From the NCBI RefSeq assembly GCF_900112845.1, contig NZ_FONG01000002.1, positions 558,001 through 622,000 on the forward strand: 64,000 nt of DNA, in the 5' to 3' direction. Shown here one piece after another: positions 36,933 through 45,445 of the stretch; positions within the stretch are counted from its first letter, which is position 1, and each line of letters opens with the position of its first letter. This DNA is from Actinacidiphila alni (lineage in GTDB: Bacteria; Actinomycetota; Actinomycetes; Streptomycetales; Streptomycetaceae). The notes beneath the pieces are model-generated. The model was not told where the DNA came from. It made no database searches and saw only the letters and a program-made list of their open reading frames with translations. The translations under genes and the position numbers were made by a program.

Positions 36933-38987
36933 TCAGCCGCTGACGCTGGGCGCGCCCGTCTCCACATGGCCGGTGAAGCGCTGCGACCAGGTGGTGTCGG
37001 CCGTGGTGCTGACGGTCAGGTCGTACCAACCGCCGTTGTACAGCACGGCGTTGAAGTAGTCGGTGACGGAACCGCCGGCCGGGACCGTGTAGTGCCAGGG
37101 GCCGTCGCTCCGGTACTGGCCGGCGGTGATGGTGACGGGGAGGGCCGCGGTGCCCGCGTTGGCCAGGACGAAGCGGACGGCGAGGGTGCCGGAGCCGGGG
37201 TCGACGGCGTAACGGACGGTGACGGTCAGGTCCTTGCCGGGCTTGCCGGTGTCGCCCTGGAAGCGGCGCAGGAAGCGGTTGGGGCCGACGACGGACAGGT
37301 CGTAGGCGCCCGCGCCGTAGCCCGTGCCGACGTTGAAGAAGTCCTCGGCCGTGCTGCCCGCGTCGAGCGTGTACTGCCAGGGGCCGCCGCCGCGGTGCGC
37401 GTTGGCGTACGCGGCCAAGTGGGTCGCCGCCGTACCGGAGTTGGCGAAGGACAGCCACACCTTCTGGACGCCGCCGGAGCCGTACTCGATCCGGTTCAGG
37501 TCGGCGACCGGCTGGTACGGCAGGGCGCGCGCGTGCCGTGTGCCGGACTCCTGGGCGGGCAGCGCGTTGGCGACCGGGGCGGGGTTGGGCAGCCCGGCAC
37601 AGGTGACCAGGGCGATACCGGTGGAGGTGTCGGGCAGCGCGGGCAGCCCGAAGACGGGGTGCGCGAAGTCGAAGACCCCGGTCAGGTCGCCGCAGACCTT
37701 GCGCCGCCAGGCGCTGATGTTGGGGCACGCGGCGGGCTTGCCGATCGCCGCCGTCCACTTCTCCAGGAAGCGCAGGACGGAGGTGTGGTCGGCGGTCTGC
37801 GAATTCACCCAACCGCCCCTGCTCCACGGCGAGATGGCGATCATCGGGACGCGGAAGCCAAGGCCGGTGTTGGTGCCGCCGAGGAATTCCCCGTCGGTGC
37901 CCGCGGGTGCGGCGGGCGGCGGGACATGGTCGAAGAAGCCGTCATTTTCGTCGTAGTTGAGGAAGACGATGGTCGAGTCGAAGACGGCGGGGTCGGCGTT
38001 GAGTGCCTGGAGCACCAGGTGGACGAAGTGGGCGCCGTTGGCCGGGGTGGCGTAAGGGTGCTCGGAATAGTCCTGGTTGGGCACGATCCAGGAGACCTGC
38101 GGCAGCGTGCCCGCCCGGACGTCGGCCGCGATGGCGTCGGCGATGTCGGCGGCGACGTCCCCGGGCTTGGTGGTGCCCTTCGGCACCGTGCTCATGCCCT
38201 TGGTGCGCAAGGGACTTCCGGCGGGCGCGGAGGTGAACTGCTTGAAGTACGCGAGGCCGTTGTCGCCGTAGTTGTCGCTCGCCTGGTACACCTTCCAGCT
38301 CACGCCCGCGCTCTCCAGCGCCTCCGCGTACGTCTGCCAGGTCAGGCCCGATTCGTCGCCGCCGTCCTTCGACGCGTCGGAGATCTTCCCGCTCCACAGG
38401 AAGGTGCGGTTCGGGCCCGTGGCGGTCAGTCCGGACGCGTGATAGGCGTCGCAGACGGTCCAGTTGTCGGCCAGCGCGAAGTGGAACGGGATGTCGTCGC
38501 GGGTGAGGTGGCCGAGCGTGCGGACATTGCCCTTGGCGGCCACCCACGAGTCGAGCCGGCCGCCGTTCCACGCCTGGTGCTGGGTGGACCAGCTGTGGTC
38601 GAGGTCGCCGTTGCACTGCGCGAGGCGCTCGGGGTCCGCGCCGCCGGCCGGCTCCGTCGCGCTGAACTGCCAGGGGTACTGCCGCCCTGAGCCGTTGGGC
38701 TGGTTGAACACGCTGTAGCCGCCGGGGAGTTGGATCGCGGCGCGGTCGGCGAAGCCGCGTACGCCCTTCAGCGTCCCGAAGTAGTGGTCGAAGCTGCGGT
38801 TCTCCTGCATGAGGATCACGATGTGCCGGGCGTCGGCGAGGGTGCCGGTGGCGGCGGGCGCGGCCTCCGGAGCGGGCCGTACGGCGTCCGCGGCGGCGGA
38901 GTCCTGGACGCCCGCGGCACCCACGGCGCCGACCGCGGCGGCACCCGCCGACAGCGACACGAACTTGCGGCGGCTCAGCTCGGTCAT
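36933..38987 (-). CDS. Tat-exported phospholipase C/phosphoesterase
   Basis: This is a 684-residue secreted phosphodiesterase that would cleave phospholipid headgroups outside the cell. It starts MTELSRRKFVSLSAG, a clear twin-arginine leader, with GAGGA 8 bases upstream. The catalytic part (about 45-480) carries ILMQENRSFDHYFG, the DYSEHP region, and NYDENDGFFDH near 340-350, as in non-haemolytic PLC enzymes. Two DUF756-type C-terminal domains (about 490-680, each with a GGP/DGPWxYTxxAG pattern) follow. The divergent ROK gene lies 261 bp upstream. Release of phosphate or lipid headgroups is the expected role. Confidence 0.95.
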   Translation of the reverse strand: MTELSRRKFVSLSAGAAAVGAVGAAGVQDSAAADAVRPAPEAAPAATGTLADARHIVILMQENRSFDHYFGTLKGVRGFADRAAIQLPGGYSVFNQPNGSGRQYPWQFSATEPAGGADPERLAQCNGDLDHSWSTQHQAWNGGRLDSWVAAKGNVRTLGHLTRDDIPFHFALADNWTVCDAYHASGLTATGPNRTFLWSGKISDASKDGGDESGLTWQTYAEALESAGVSWKVYQASDNYGDNGLAYFKQFTSAPAGSPLRTKGMSTVPKGTTKPGDVAADIADAIAADVRAGTLPQVSWIVPNQDYSEHPYATPANGAHFVHLVLQALNADPAVFDSTIVFLNYDENDGFFDHVPPPAAPAGTDGEFLGGTNTGLGFRVPMIAISPWSRGGWVNSQTADHTSVLRFLEKWTAAIGKPAACPNISAWRRKVCGDLTGVFDFAHPVFGLPALPDTSTGIALVTCAGLPNPAPVANALPAQESGTRHARALPYQPVADLNRIEYGSGGVQKVWLSFANSGTAATHLAAYANAHRGGGPWQYTLDAGSTAEDFFNVGTGYGAGAYDLSVVGPNRFLRRFQGDTGKPGKDLTVTVRYAVDPGSGTLAVRFVLANAGTAALPVTITAGQYRSDGPWHYTVPAGGSVTDYFNAVLYNGGWYDLTVSTTADTTWSQRFTGHVETGAPSVSG

Positions 38988-39183
38988 GTGATCGTCCTCG
39001 TCTCCGGGGCTGCTGCATGACGTGACGCGGCGTGCTCGAAAATGGTTGGCTCCGAGCAGGTACGCGCAGGGCGCGAGCAAATTTCGCACCGTGGCGGGTC
39101 CGCGTCAAGAGGGCGTGGGGTGAGGTGTGCGGGCCGCGTCCGGCCCCTTGACAGGAGCGCCGCCCCGCTCCGACTATCTCAAC

Positions 39184-39206
39184 CGTCTTAAGTAAAGCGT
39201 CTTAAG
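39184..39206. promoter_or_regulatory. Direct repeat CGTCTTAAG upstream of the ROK gene
   Basis: CGTCTTAAG occurs at 39184-39192 and again at 39198-39206, 14 bases apart, each with the palindromic core CTTAAG. It lies 43-65 bp before the GTG of the ROK regulator and may be its own operator or a promoter element of the divergent pair. Confidence 0.55.
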
Positions 39207-39248
39207 GTAATCACCGTCCGGACCCGCGACGAGAGAGCGCCGATCCCC

Positions 39249-40478
39249 GTGACCGACCCGACCCGACCGCCCGCCTCCGCGCACCGCCCCCACCGGGGCC
39301 TGCTGCGGCTCCCGCCCGCCGCCGAGCGGCGCCCCGCGCCGCGCACCAAGGCGCACACCGCCGACAGCCGGGTCCGCAACCGCGCCCTCGTCCTTGCGAC
39401 CCTCTACCAGCAGGGCGCCATGACCCGCTCCGACCTCGTACGGAATTCCGGTCTCACGGCCCCGACCGTTTCCGCGCTCGTCACCGACCTCATGACCGGC
39501 GGACTCGTCGACGACATCGGGCCGCGCGAGGGCACTCGGCTGGGGAAGCCGGCGAGCCTGGTGCGGATCGCCGACGACACCGCCGGCGTCGTGGCCCTGG
39601 ACCTGTCGCACAGCGACCGCTTCACCGGCGCGGTGGTCAATCTGCGCGGCCGGGTCATGGCCCGCGCCGAGGTCCCGATCGGCGACGCGCTCGGCGACGA
39701 GGCCGCCGCGCTCGCCATGCGGCTGCTCGATGAGCTGATGGCGCGGGCGCCGCGCACCGTCGTCGGCGTCGGCGTCGGCACCCCCGGCATCGTGGACGAC
39801 ACGGGCGTGATCCGGCACGCCGCCCATCTGGGCTGGTCGGACCTGCCGCTGGCCCGCCGGATCACCGAACGCTTCGGCGCCCCCGCGCACATCGGCAACG
39901 ACATCAACATGGCCGCGCTCGCCGTCCTGCGGGCCCGCGACACCCGGACGCAGAATCTGATGGTCGTCGCGATCGAGCACGGCGTCGGCGCCGGCCTGGT
40001 GGTCGGCGGCCGGCTGGTCGAGGGCGGGCAGTTCGCGGCCGGGGAGATCGGGCACGTCACCGTGGGCGGCGGGGACGGCGACGCGTATGAGGACGGCTAC
40101 GGCTACGGCGCCGGCGGACCGTGCGTCTGCGGGCGGCGCGGCTGCCTCGACCAGGCGATCTCGGCCGTCCACCTGCGCGCGCGGCTGGACGCGGCGGGCG
40201 CGGACGGCCGGGCTGCGGTCCTCGCCGCCGCCGGCCGGGCGCTGGGCACCGTCCTCGCCCCGATCGTCAGCGTCCTCAACCTCAACGAGGTGGTCCTGAC
40301 CGGGCCTTCCGACCTGGTGGACGGCGCACTGCCCGCGGCGGCCGCCGAGACCGTACGGGCCAGGACGCTCGAACCCATCAGCGCGTCGCTGACCGTCCGC
40401 TCCCTGGCCGACGACGCCGATCTGGTCCTGACCGGCGCCGCCTGCCGGGTGCTCGCCGTCGAACTCGGCGTCTTCTGA
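39249..40478 (+). CDS. ROK-family transcriptional repressor
   Basis: This is a 409-residue regulator with an N-terminal winged helix (about 40-105: RNRALVLATLYQQGAMTRSDLVRNSGLTAPTV) and a C-terminal ROK sugar-kinase-like domain (about 115-405). The ROK zinc-type motif CVCGRRGC is present near 300, but the N-terminal phosphate loop differs from the kinase DxGxT pattern, fitting a regulator and not an enzyme. Related proteins (NagC/XylR type) respond to sugars such as GlcNAc or xylose. It lies directly upstream of a GH20 hexosaminidase gene (61 bp gap), which suggests control of GlcNAc-polymer use. The ligand is inferred. Confidence 0.93.
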   Translation: MTDPTRPPASAHRPHRGLLRLPPAAERRPAPRTKAHTADSRVRNRALVLATLYQQGAMTRSDLVRNSGLTAPTVSALVTDLMTGGLVDDIGPREGTRLGKPASLVRIADDTAGVVALDLSHSDRFTGAVVNLRGRVMARAEVPIGDALGDEAAALAMRLLDELMARAPRTVVGVGVGTPGIVDDTGVIRHAAHLGWSDLPLARRITERFGAPAHIGNDINMAALAVLRARDTRTQNLMVVAIEHGVGAGLVVGGRLVEGGQFAAGEIGHVTVGGGDGDAYEDGYGYGAGGPCVCGRRGCLDQAISAVHLRARLDAAGADGRAAVLAAAGRALGTVLAPIVSVLNLNEVVLTGPSDLVDGALPAAAAETVRARTLEPISASLTVRSLADDADLVLTGAACRVLAVELGVF

Positions 40479-40539
40479 ACGCAGTTCACCACATTCCTGC
40501 CTGCCCGACCGCGTTCCCGACCCCTGGGGTGACCTCCGC

Positions 40540-42174
40540 ATGCTGCTGCCCGCACCCGTGTCGAGCCGTACGGCCGGCGCCGCCTTCCGCCTCGACGCGG
40601 ACACCGCTGTTACCGCGCCACCGCAACTCGCCGACGAGGCGCGGTGGTTGCAGGCCGCACTTCGCCCGGCCACGGGTCTGCCGCTGCCCGTACGGTCCGA
40701 CGTCGACGCCGAAGCCGGCGTCTCGGACAACACCGTCGCCCTGTCACTGCGCGACGGCCTCGGGCCCGAGGCGTACGAGCTGACCGTCGGCCCCGCGGGC
40801 GTCACGATCGCGGGCGGCGACCCGGCGGGCGTCTTCTACGGCTGCCAGACGCTGCGCCAGCTGCTGCCACCGGACGTCTTCCGCCGTGCCCCGGTGCCGG
40901 GCGCGGTCTGGACGGTGCCGGGCGGTACCGTCCGGGACGCGCCGCGCTTCCGCTGGCGCGGCGCGATGCTCGACGTGGCACGGCACTTCATGCCCAAGCA
41001 CGACGTGCTGCGCTTCCTCGACCTGCTGGCGATGCACCGGCTCAACACGTTCCATCTGCACCTCACCGACGACCAGGGCTGGCGGCTGGAGATCGCGCGG
41101 TATCCGCGGCTGACCGAGGTCGGCTCGTGGCGGCGCGAGTCGCAGCGCGGCGCCGCCCGGGACGCGCCCGGCGACGGACGGCCGCACGGCGGCTTCTACA
41201 CCCGCGCCGACATCCACGAAATCGTCGGCTACGCACGGCAGTTGCACATCACCGTCGTCCCGGAGATCGACCTGCCCGGGCACAGCCAGGCGGCGATCGC
41301 CGCGTATCCGGAGCTGGGCGTCACCGGCGAGCCGCTGGAGGTACGGACCCGCTGGGGCGTCAACCGTCATCTGCTCAACGCCGAGGACAGCACCGTCGCG
41401 TTCTTCCGCCACGTCCTGGACGAGGTGATGGAGCTGTTCCCCGGCCCGTACGTGGGCATCGGCGGCGACGAGTGTCCCAAGGACGAGTGGCGCGACGACC
41501 CGCGGACGCAGGAGCTGATCAGGCGGCGCGGGCTGGCCGGCGAGAAGGGCCTCCAAGCGTGGTTCCTGCGGCAGTTGAGCGACCACCTGACGGCGCGCGG
41601 GTGCCGCCCGTTCGGCTGGGACGAGATCCTGGAGGGCGACGTGCCGGCCGGGACGGTGGTCGCGTCCTGGCGCGGCATGACCGGCGCGGTGACCGCGGCC
41701 CGCCGGGGCCACGACGTGGTCTCCTGCCCCGACGACCAGGTGTATCTGGACTACCGGCAGTCCGAACTCCCCGACGAGCCGATCCCGTTCGCCGTGCCGC
41801 TGACCCTGGAGAACGCGTACGCCTTCGACCCGGTGCCGGCCGGGCTCACGCCGCCGGAGGCCGCCCGGATCCTCGGCGGGCAGGCCAACATCTGGACCGA
41901 GCACATGGATTCGCCGCGCACGGTCGACTACTTCGCCTTCCCGCGGCTGTGCGCCGTCGCCGAGGCGCTGTGGAGCGCCGGGCCCCGCGACGTCGCCGCG
42001 TTCCGCGACCGGTTGCGTACGCATCTGCTCAGGCTCGACGCCCTGGGCGTCGAATACCGGCGCGAGAGCGGGCCGTTGCCCTGGCAGACCCGGCCGGGCG
42101 TCGCGGGCCGCCCCGCCACCCGTACGCAGTGGGCCGCCCATATCGACGGCCTCGTGGCGGACATCCGCTCCTGA
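40540..42174 (+). CDS. GH20 beta-N-acetylhexosaminidase
   Basis: This is a 544-residue enzyme that removes terminal GlcNAc or GalNAc from glycans by the substrate-assisted mechanism. A small N-terminal domain (about 10-130) precedes the TIM barrel (about 140-500) with the catalytic pair D310-E311 in IGGDECPKDEW and substrate-binding W and Y residues around it. There is no signal peptide, so it is probably intracellular and acts on imported chito-oligosaccharides. A ROK regulator gene lies immediately upstream and a ricin-flanked secreted protein downstream, so the three probably form a GlcNAc- or galactose-glycan unit. Confidence 0.95.
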   Translation: MLLPAPVSSRTAGAAFRLDADTAVTAPPQLADEARWLQAALRPATGLPLPVRSDVDAEAGVSDNTVALSLRDGLGPEAYELTVGPAGVTIAGGDPAGVFYGCQTLRQLLPPDVFRRAPVPGAVWTVPGGTVRDAPRFRWRGAMLDVARHFMPKHDVLRFLDLLAMHRLNTFHLHLTDDQGWRLEIARYPRLTEVGSWRRESQRGAARDAPGDGRPHGGFYTRADIHEIVGYARQLHITVVPEIDLPGHSQAAIAAYPELGVTGEPLEVRTRWGVNRHLLNAEDSTVAFFRHVLDEVMELFPGPYVGIGGDECPKDEWRDDPRTQELIRRRGLAGEKGLQAWFLRQLSDHLTARGCRPFGWDEILEGDVPAGTVVASWRGMTGAVTAARRGHDVVSCPDDQVYLDYRQSELPDEPIPFAVPLTLENAYAFDPVPAGLTPPEAARILGGQANIWTEHMDSPRTVDYFAFPRLCAVAEALWSAGPRDVAAFRDRLRTHLLRLDALGVEYRRESGPLPWQTRPGVAGRPATRTQWAAHIDGLVADIRS

Positions 42175-42214
42175 CGATCCGCTTCCGAAGATCCGTTCCC
42201 GACGATCCGCGCTT
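42173..42214 (+). repeat. 14-bp imperfect tandem repeat after the GH20 stop
   Basis: Three imperfect copies of a GACGATCCGCTTCC-like unit (42173-42186, 42187-42200, 42201-42214) begin at the GH20 stop codon. Confidence 0.6.
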
Positions 42215-42260
42215 CCCGTACCCCGCACCCCCACGCCCCCAGCACGTGACCGGAGGAATC

Positions 42261-44453
42261 ATGCACCGGATACCCGCGGCACGCCGTGCCGCCCTCGCGG
42301 GCGCTCTCGCGCTCGTCCTGCCGCTCGGCGCCGCCGCGCTCGACCCCCCGCCCGCCGCCGCGGCACCCGTCAGCGGCACGGCCGCCGCCGGCACCGTCAC
42401 CACCGGCGGAAAGTGCCTGGACGACGCCGACTTCGGCACCGCCAACGGAACCGTCGTCCAGGTCTTCACCTGCAACGGCTCGTCCGCCCAGGCATGGGCG
42501 TGGCAGCCCGACGGCACGGTGCGGGTCTACGGCAAGTGCCTCGACGTCACCGGCGCGTCCAACGCCAACGGCGCGCTCGTCCAGCTCTACGACTGCGTGT
42601 CCGGCGTACCGCAGCAGAAGTTCGCGCACCTGCCCGACGGCACGATCTACAGCGCCAAGTCCGGCAAGTGCCTTGCCGTGCAGGGTGCCACGGTGAACAA
42701 CGCCCGGATCGGGCTCGCCCCGTGCGACCCCGCCAACACCGCGCAGCAGTGGACCGCAGCCACCGCGCCGCCGCCCGCGTACACCGTCTCGGCGGGCCCG
42801 GCCGTCTCGTGGGGGAACGCGGACGACACCCCGGCGTCGGTCTACCTCGACAAGAACGGGCAGTTCTACTACCAGCAGGCGCACTCCCTGTATGGCCCGA
42901 CCGACTCCCGGCAGTGGAAGTTCTTCACCGGCACGCACGCGACCTTCGACACCGCCTACGCGGCCGGATCGATCAACAGCGCCGTCAACCCGGCCAATCC
43001 GGCCGACCGCAACGACGACACCACCTGGCGCTGCGACAACAGCCCGACCGGCGTGGTGAGTTCGTACGCCCCGTCACGGCAGGGCTTCTCCGAGCGCAAC
43101 TACTGCGACCTGAGCGGGGTGTGGGTCGACCCCGACACCGGCGACTGGCACGGCCTGGTCCACAACGAATTCACCCCCGACACCTTCTCCAGCGGCCTGC
43201 ACTACGACGGCATCGACACCGCCGTCTCCAAGGACCAGGGCCGGACCTGGACGATCACCGGCCGGGCGATCACCTCGCCGTACAGCACCGCCCGCGACGA
43301 CTCCGCCCAGTTCCCGCAGCAGAGCTGGTACTACGGCGACGGCGACCAGCGGCTGTTCACCGACTACGCCTCCGGGTACTTCTACGTCTTCTACGCCAGC
43401 CGCACCCTGAGCAAGGGCCCCGGCGGCCAGGTGTGGGAGCAGCACGTGGCGCGCGCCCCCATCTCCGGGAAGATGGCGGCCGGTTCGTGGCAGAAGTGGT
43501 ACGACGGCTCCTGGCAGTCCCCGGGTGTCGGCGGCGCCGAGAGCGACATCATTCCGGCGGACGGCGGTGGCAGCGGATACATCGCCCCCGGCGACGACTA
43601 CCACCCGACCAACGCCGGCAGCACGGCGGCGCAGGTCGGCGCGGGCACCTCGCCCGACAACTCGCAGCTCGCCGTCATGAACATCGCCTGGGACTCCTAC
43701 CTCGGCAAGTACATCGGCACCCCGCAGAATTCCGTCGCCCAGAACGCGGGCACCAAGACGCCGCTGCACTTCTACGCCACCGACGACCTCGCCACCCAGA
43801 AGTGGACCGACCTCGGGCTGCTCGACAGTGACCCCAACGGCGCCTGGTACCGCTGGTTCCTGGACTCCGGGAGCCTGACCGGCTCCACCGTGCTGGGCCG
43901 GACCTTCCGCTCCTACTGCTCCTTCGAGTGCTCCACGTACACCGGCGAGTACCACAACGTGACGATCGCCCCCACGTCCCCGGCCGGACTGCCGACCCCG
44001 CCGGTCAGCGCGACCGCCACCTACCGGATCACTGCGGGCAACGGGCAGTACCTCACCCTGCGCGGCGACGCGGTCGCCGTCGGCACGGGCACGGCGGCCG
44101 ACCGGCGGTGGAGGTTCACCGCGACCGGTGACGGCTTCTTCACCGTCACCGACGCCTCCTCCGGCCGCCCGCTGACTGTGGACGCCGGCACGGACGCGGG
44201 CCGCGCCTGGGGCGCCGCCGTCACCCTCGGCGCCTCCGGTACGACGGCCGGCGTCGGCGGTCAGTGGTCGGTCCAGCGCGTCACGGCGTCCGGCCCGGCC
44301 GCGTACCGCCTGGTCAATCGCTACAGCGGCCTGGCCCTCAGCCTCAGCGGCACCGCCGCCACCTCCCCGCAGCGCACCTGGGACCCCACCGGCACCGCGC
44401 CCGGCGGCGACACCCGTACGGTCGCCGCCCAGACCCTGGCCTTCACCGGGTAA
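42261..44453 (+). CDS. Secreted protein with two ricin-type domains flanking an unassigned core
   Basis: This is a 730-residue exported protein. The ATG follows GGAGGAATC, and a signal peptide ends near residue 37. Residues about 45-172 are a ricin-type beta-trefoil with repeated Q-x-W or Q-x-F elements and paired Cys. The core (about 175-575) is a beta-rich domain with aromatic and Asp-rich strands (for example GDGDQRLFTDYASGYFYVFYASR) like a propeller glycosidase, but I cannot place it in a known family. A second, diverged trefoil occupies about 590-725. It probably binds and cuts a galactose- or arabinose-containing polymer. A large double hairpin follows. Confidence 0.85.
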   Translation: MHRIPAARRAALAGALALVLPLGAAALDPPPAAAAPVSGTAAAGTVTTGGKCLDDADFGTANGTVVQVFTCNGSSAQAWAWQPDGTVRVYGKCLDVTGASNANGALVQLYDCVSGVPQQKFAHLPDGTIYSAKSGKCLAVQGATVNNARIGLAPCDPANTAQQWTAATAPPPAYTVSAGPAVSWGNADDTPASVYLDKNGQFYYQQAHSLYGPTDSRQWKFFTGTHATFDTAYAAGSINSAVNPANPADRNDDTTWRCDNSPTGVVSSYAPSRQGFSERNYCDLSGVWVDPDTGDWHGLVHNEFTPDTFSSGLHYDGIDTAVSKDQGRTWTITGRAITSPYSTARDDSAQFPQQSWYYGDGDQRLFTDYASGYFYVFYASRTLSKGPGGQVWEQHVARAPISGKMAAGSWQKWYDGSWQSPGVGGAESDIIPADGGGSGYIAPGDDYHPTNAGSTAAQVGAGTSPDNSQLAVMNIAWDSYLGKYIGTPQNSVAQNAGTKTPLHFYATDDLATQKWTDLGLLDSDPNGAWYRWFLDSGSLTGSTVLGRTFRSYCSFECSTYTGEYHNVTIAPTSPAGLPTPPVSATATYRITAGNGQYLTLRGDAVAVGTGTAADRRWRFTATGDGFFTVTDASSGRPLTVDAGTDAGRAWGAAVTLGASGTTAGVGGQWSVQRVTASGPAAYRLVNRYSGLALSLSGTAATSPQRTWDPTGTAPGGDTRTVAAQTLAFTG

Positions 44454-44553
44454 CGCCGCAGGTCGGCGGCCGATCGGGTGCTCCTGGAAAAGACCGGAAA
44501 AAAGTCGGGCGCCACTGTCGATCGCGGCACCTCCCGTTCGACGCACTCGTGTA

Positions 44554-44620
44554 GGACGGCTTCCCGTACCGGAGGCGTACGGGAAGCCGTCCGGCCCGTA
44601 CGGAAAGCCGTACGGGCCGG
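44554..44620. terminator. Two overlapping hairpins after the ricin-domain gene
   Basis: The first is a perfect 16-bp stem (44554-44569 with 44577-44592) with a 7-base loop, and the second a perfect 13-bp stem (44591-44603 with 44608-44620) with a 4-base loop. They share two bases, so they could fold in sequence or compete. Confidence 0.8.
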
Positions 44621-44679
44621 ACGGCCCGTACGGAAAGCCGTGCCGGCGGAAGCCGACAGGACCTGACGAGGGAGACCCG

Positions 44680-45339
44680 ATGAGCGCGACCAACGGCCAA
44701 TTGCTGCGCGTGCAGAATTTCATGGTGTCGAGCGACGGCATCGGCGCCGGGGAGGACCAGAGCCTGGAACACCCCTTCGGCCACGCCATCGACCCGGGCA
44801 AGTTCTTCGCCTGGGCCGGCGCCACGGCGAGCTGGCCCAACCGCACCGACCCCGGCGGCAGCCGCGGCCTGGACGACTACTTCACCCGCGACTTCAGCCA
44901 CAACATCGGCGCCGAGATCATGGGACGCAACAAGTTCGGTCCGCAGCGCGGCCCGTGGCAGGACGACGAGTGGCGCGGCTGGTGGGGTGACGAACCGCCG
45001 TTCCACACACCGGTGTTCGTCCTCACCCACCACCCGCGTCCCTCGTTCACCCTCTCCGACACCACCTTCCACTTCGTGGACGGCGAGCCCGCCGACGTCC
45101 TCGCCCGGGCACGCGAGGCCGCCCAGGGCAAGGACGTCAGGCTCGGCGGCGGCGTCACCACCGTCCGCGCCTACCTCGACGCCGGCCTCATCGACGCCCT
45201 CCACGTCGCCGTCTCCCCGCAGAAGCTCGGCACCGGCCTGCGCCTGTGGGACTCCCCGGACGACCTCCGCGACCGCTACCACCTCGACGTCGTCCCCAGC
45301 CCGAGCGGCGTCACGCACCACATCTTCTGGCGCAAATGA
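44680..45339 (+). CDS. DHFR/RibD C-terminal-like reductase
   Basis: This is a 219-residue protein of the dihydrofolate-reductase/RibD C-terminal fold. It contains FMVSSDG near the start, EIMGRNKFG (about 80-88), a VFVLTHHPR strand, the GGGVTTVRAYLDAGLIDALHVAV NADPH-binding motif (about 152-174) and PQKLGTGLRLW. The family includes many reductases of unknown substrate, and true folate reduction is doubtful because the folate Asp/Glu is not clear. The ribosome site GAGGGAG lies 8 bases upstream. It is a single cytosolic gene after the double hairpin. Confidence 0.9.
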   Translation: MSATNGQLLRVQNFMVSSDGIGAGEDQSLEHPFGHAIDPGKFFAWAGATASWPNRTDPGGSRGLDDYFTRDFSHNIGAEIMGRNKFGPQRGPWQDDEWRGWWGDEPPFHTPVFVLTHHPRPSFTLSDTTFHFVDGEPADVLARAREAAQGKDVRLGGGVTTVRAYLDAGLIDALHVAVSPQKLGTGLRLWDSPDDLRDRYHLDVVPSPSGVTHHIFWRK

Positions 45340-45445
45340 TGTGAGCTGCCTGTACGATCACCGCGTTCCGGGGGGAACGCGGCGCGGCGGGGGGTCTGCC
45401 GCACCGGCCGCATGTCCCCCCGCGGTCTCGGGGAGGGACTCGTTC

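Noticed and set aside
40500-42174. Signal peptide on the GH20 enzyme
   Set aside because: The N-terminus has no hydrophobic core, so the enzyme is treated as intracellular.
44574-44660. Repeated GTACGG-AAGCCGT units as a CRISPR-like array
   Set aside because: The repeats overlap and form two hairpins; no spacers are present.
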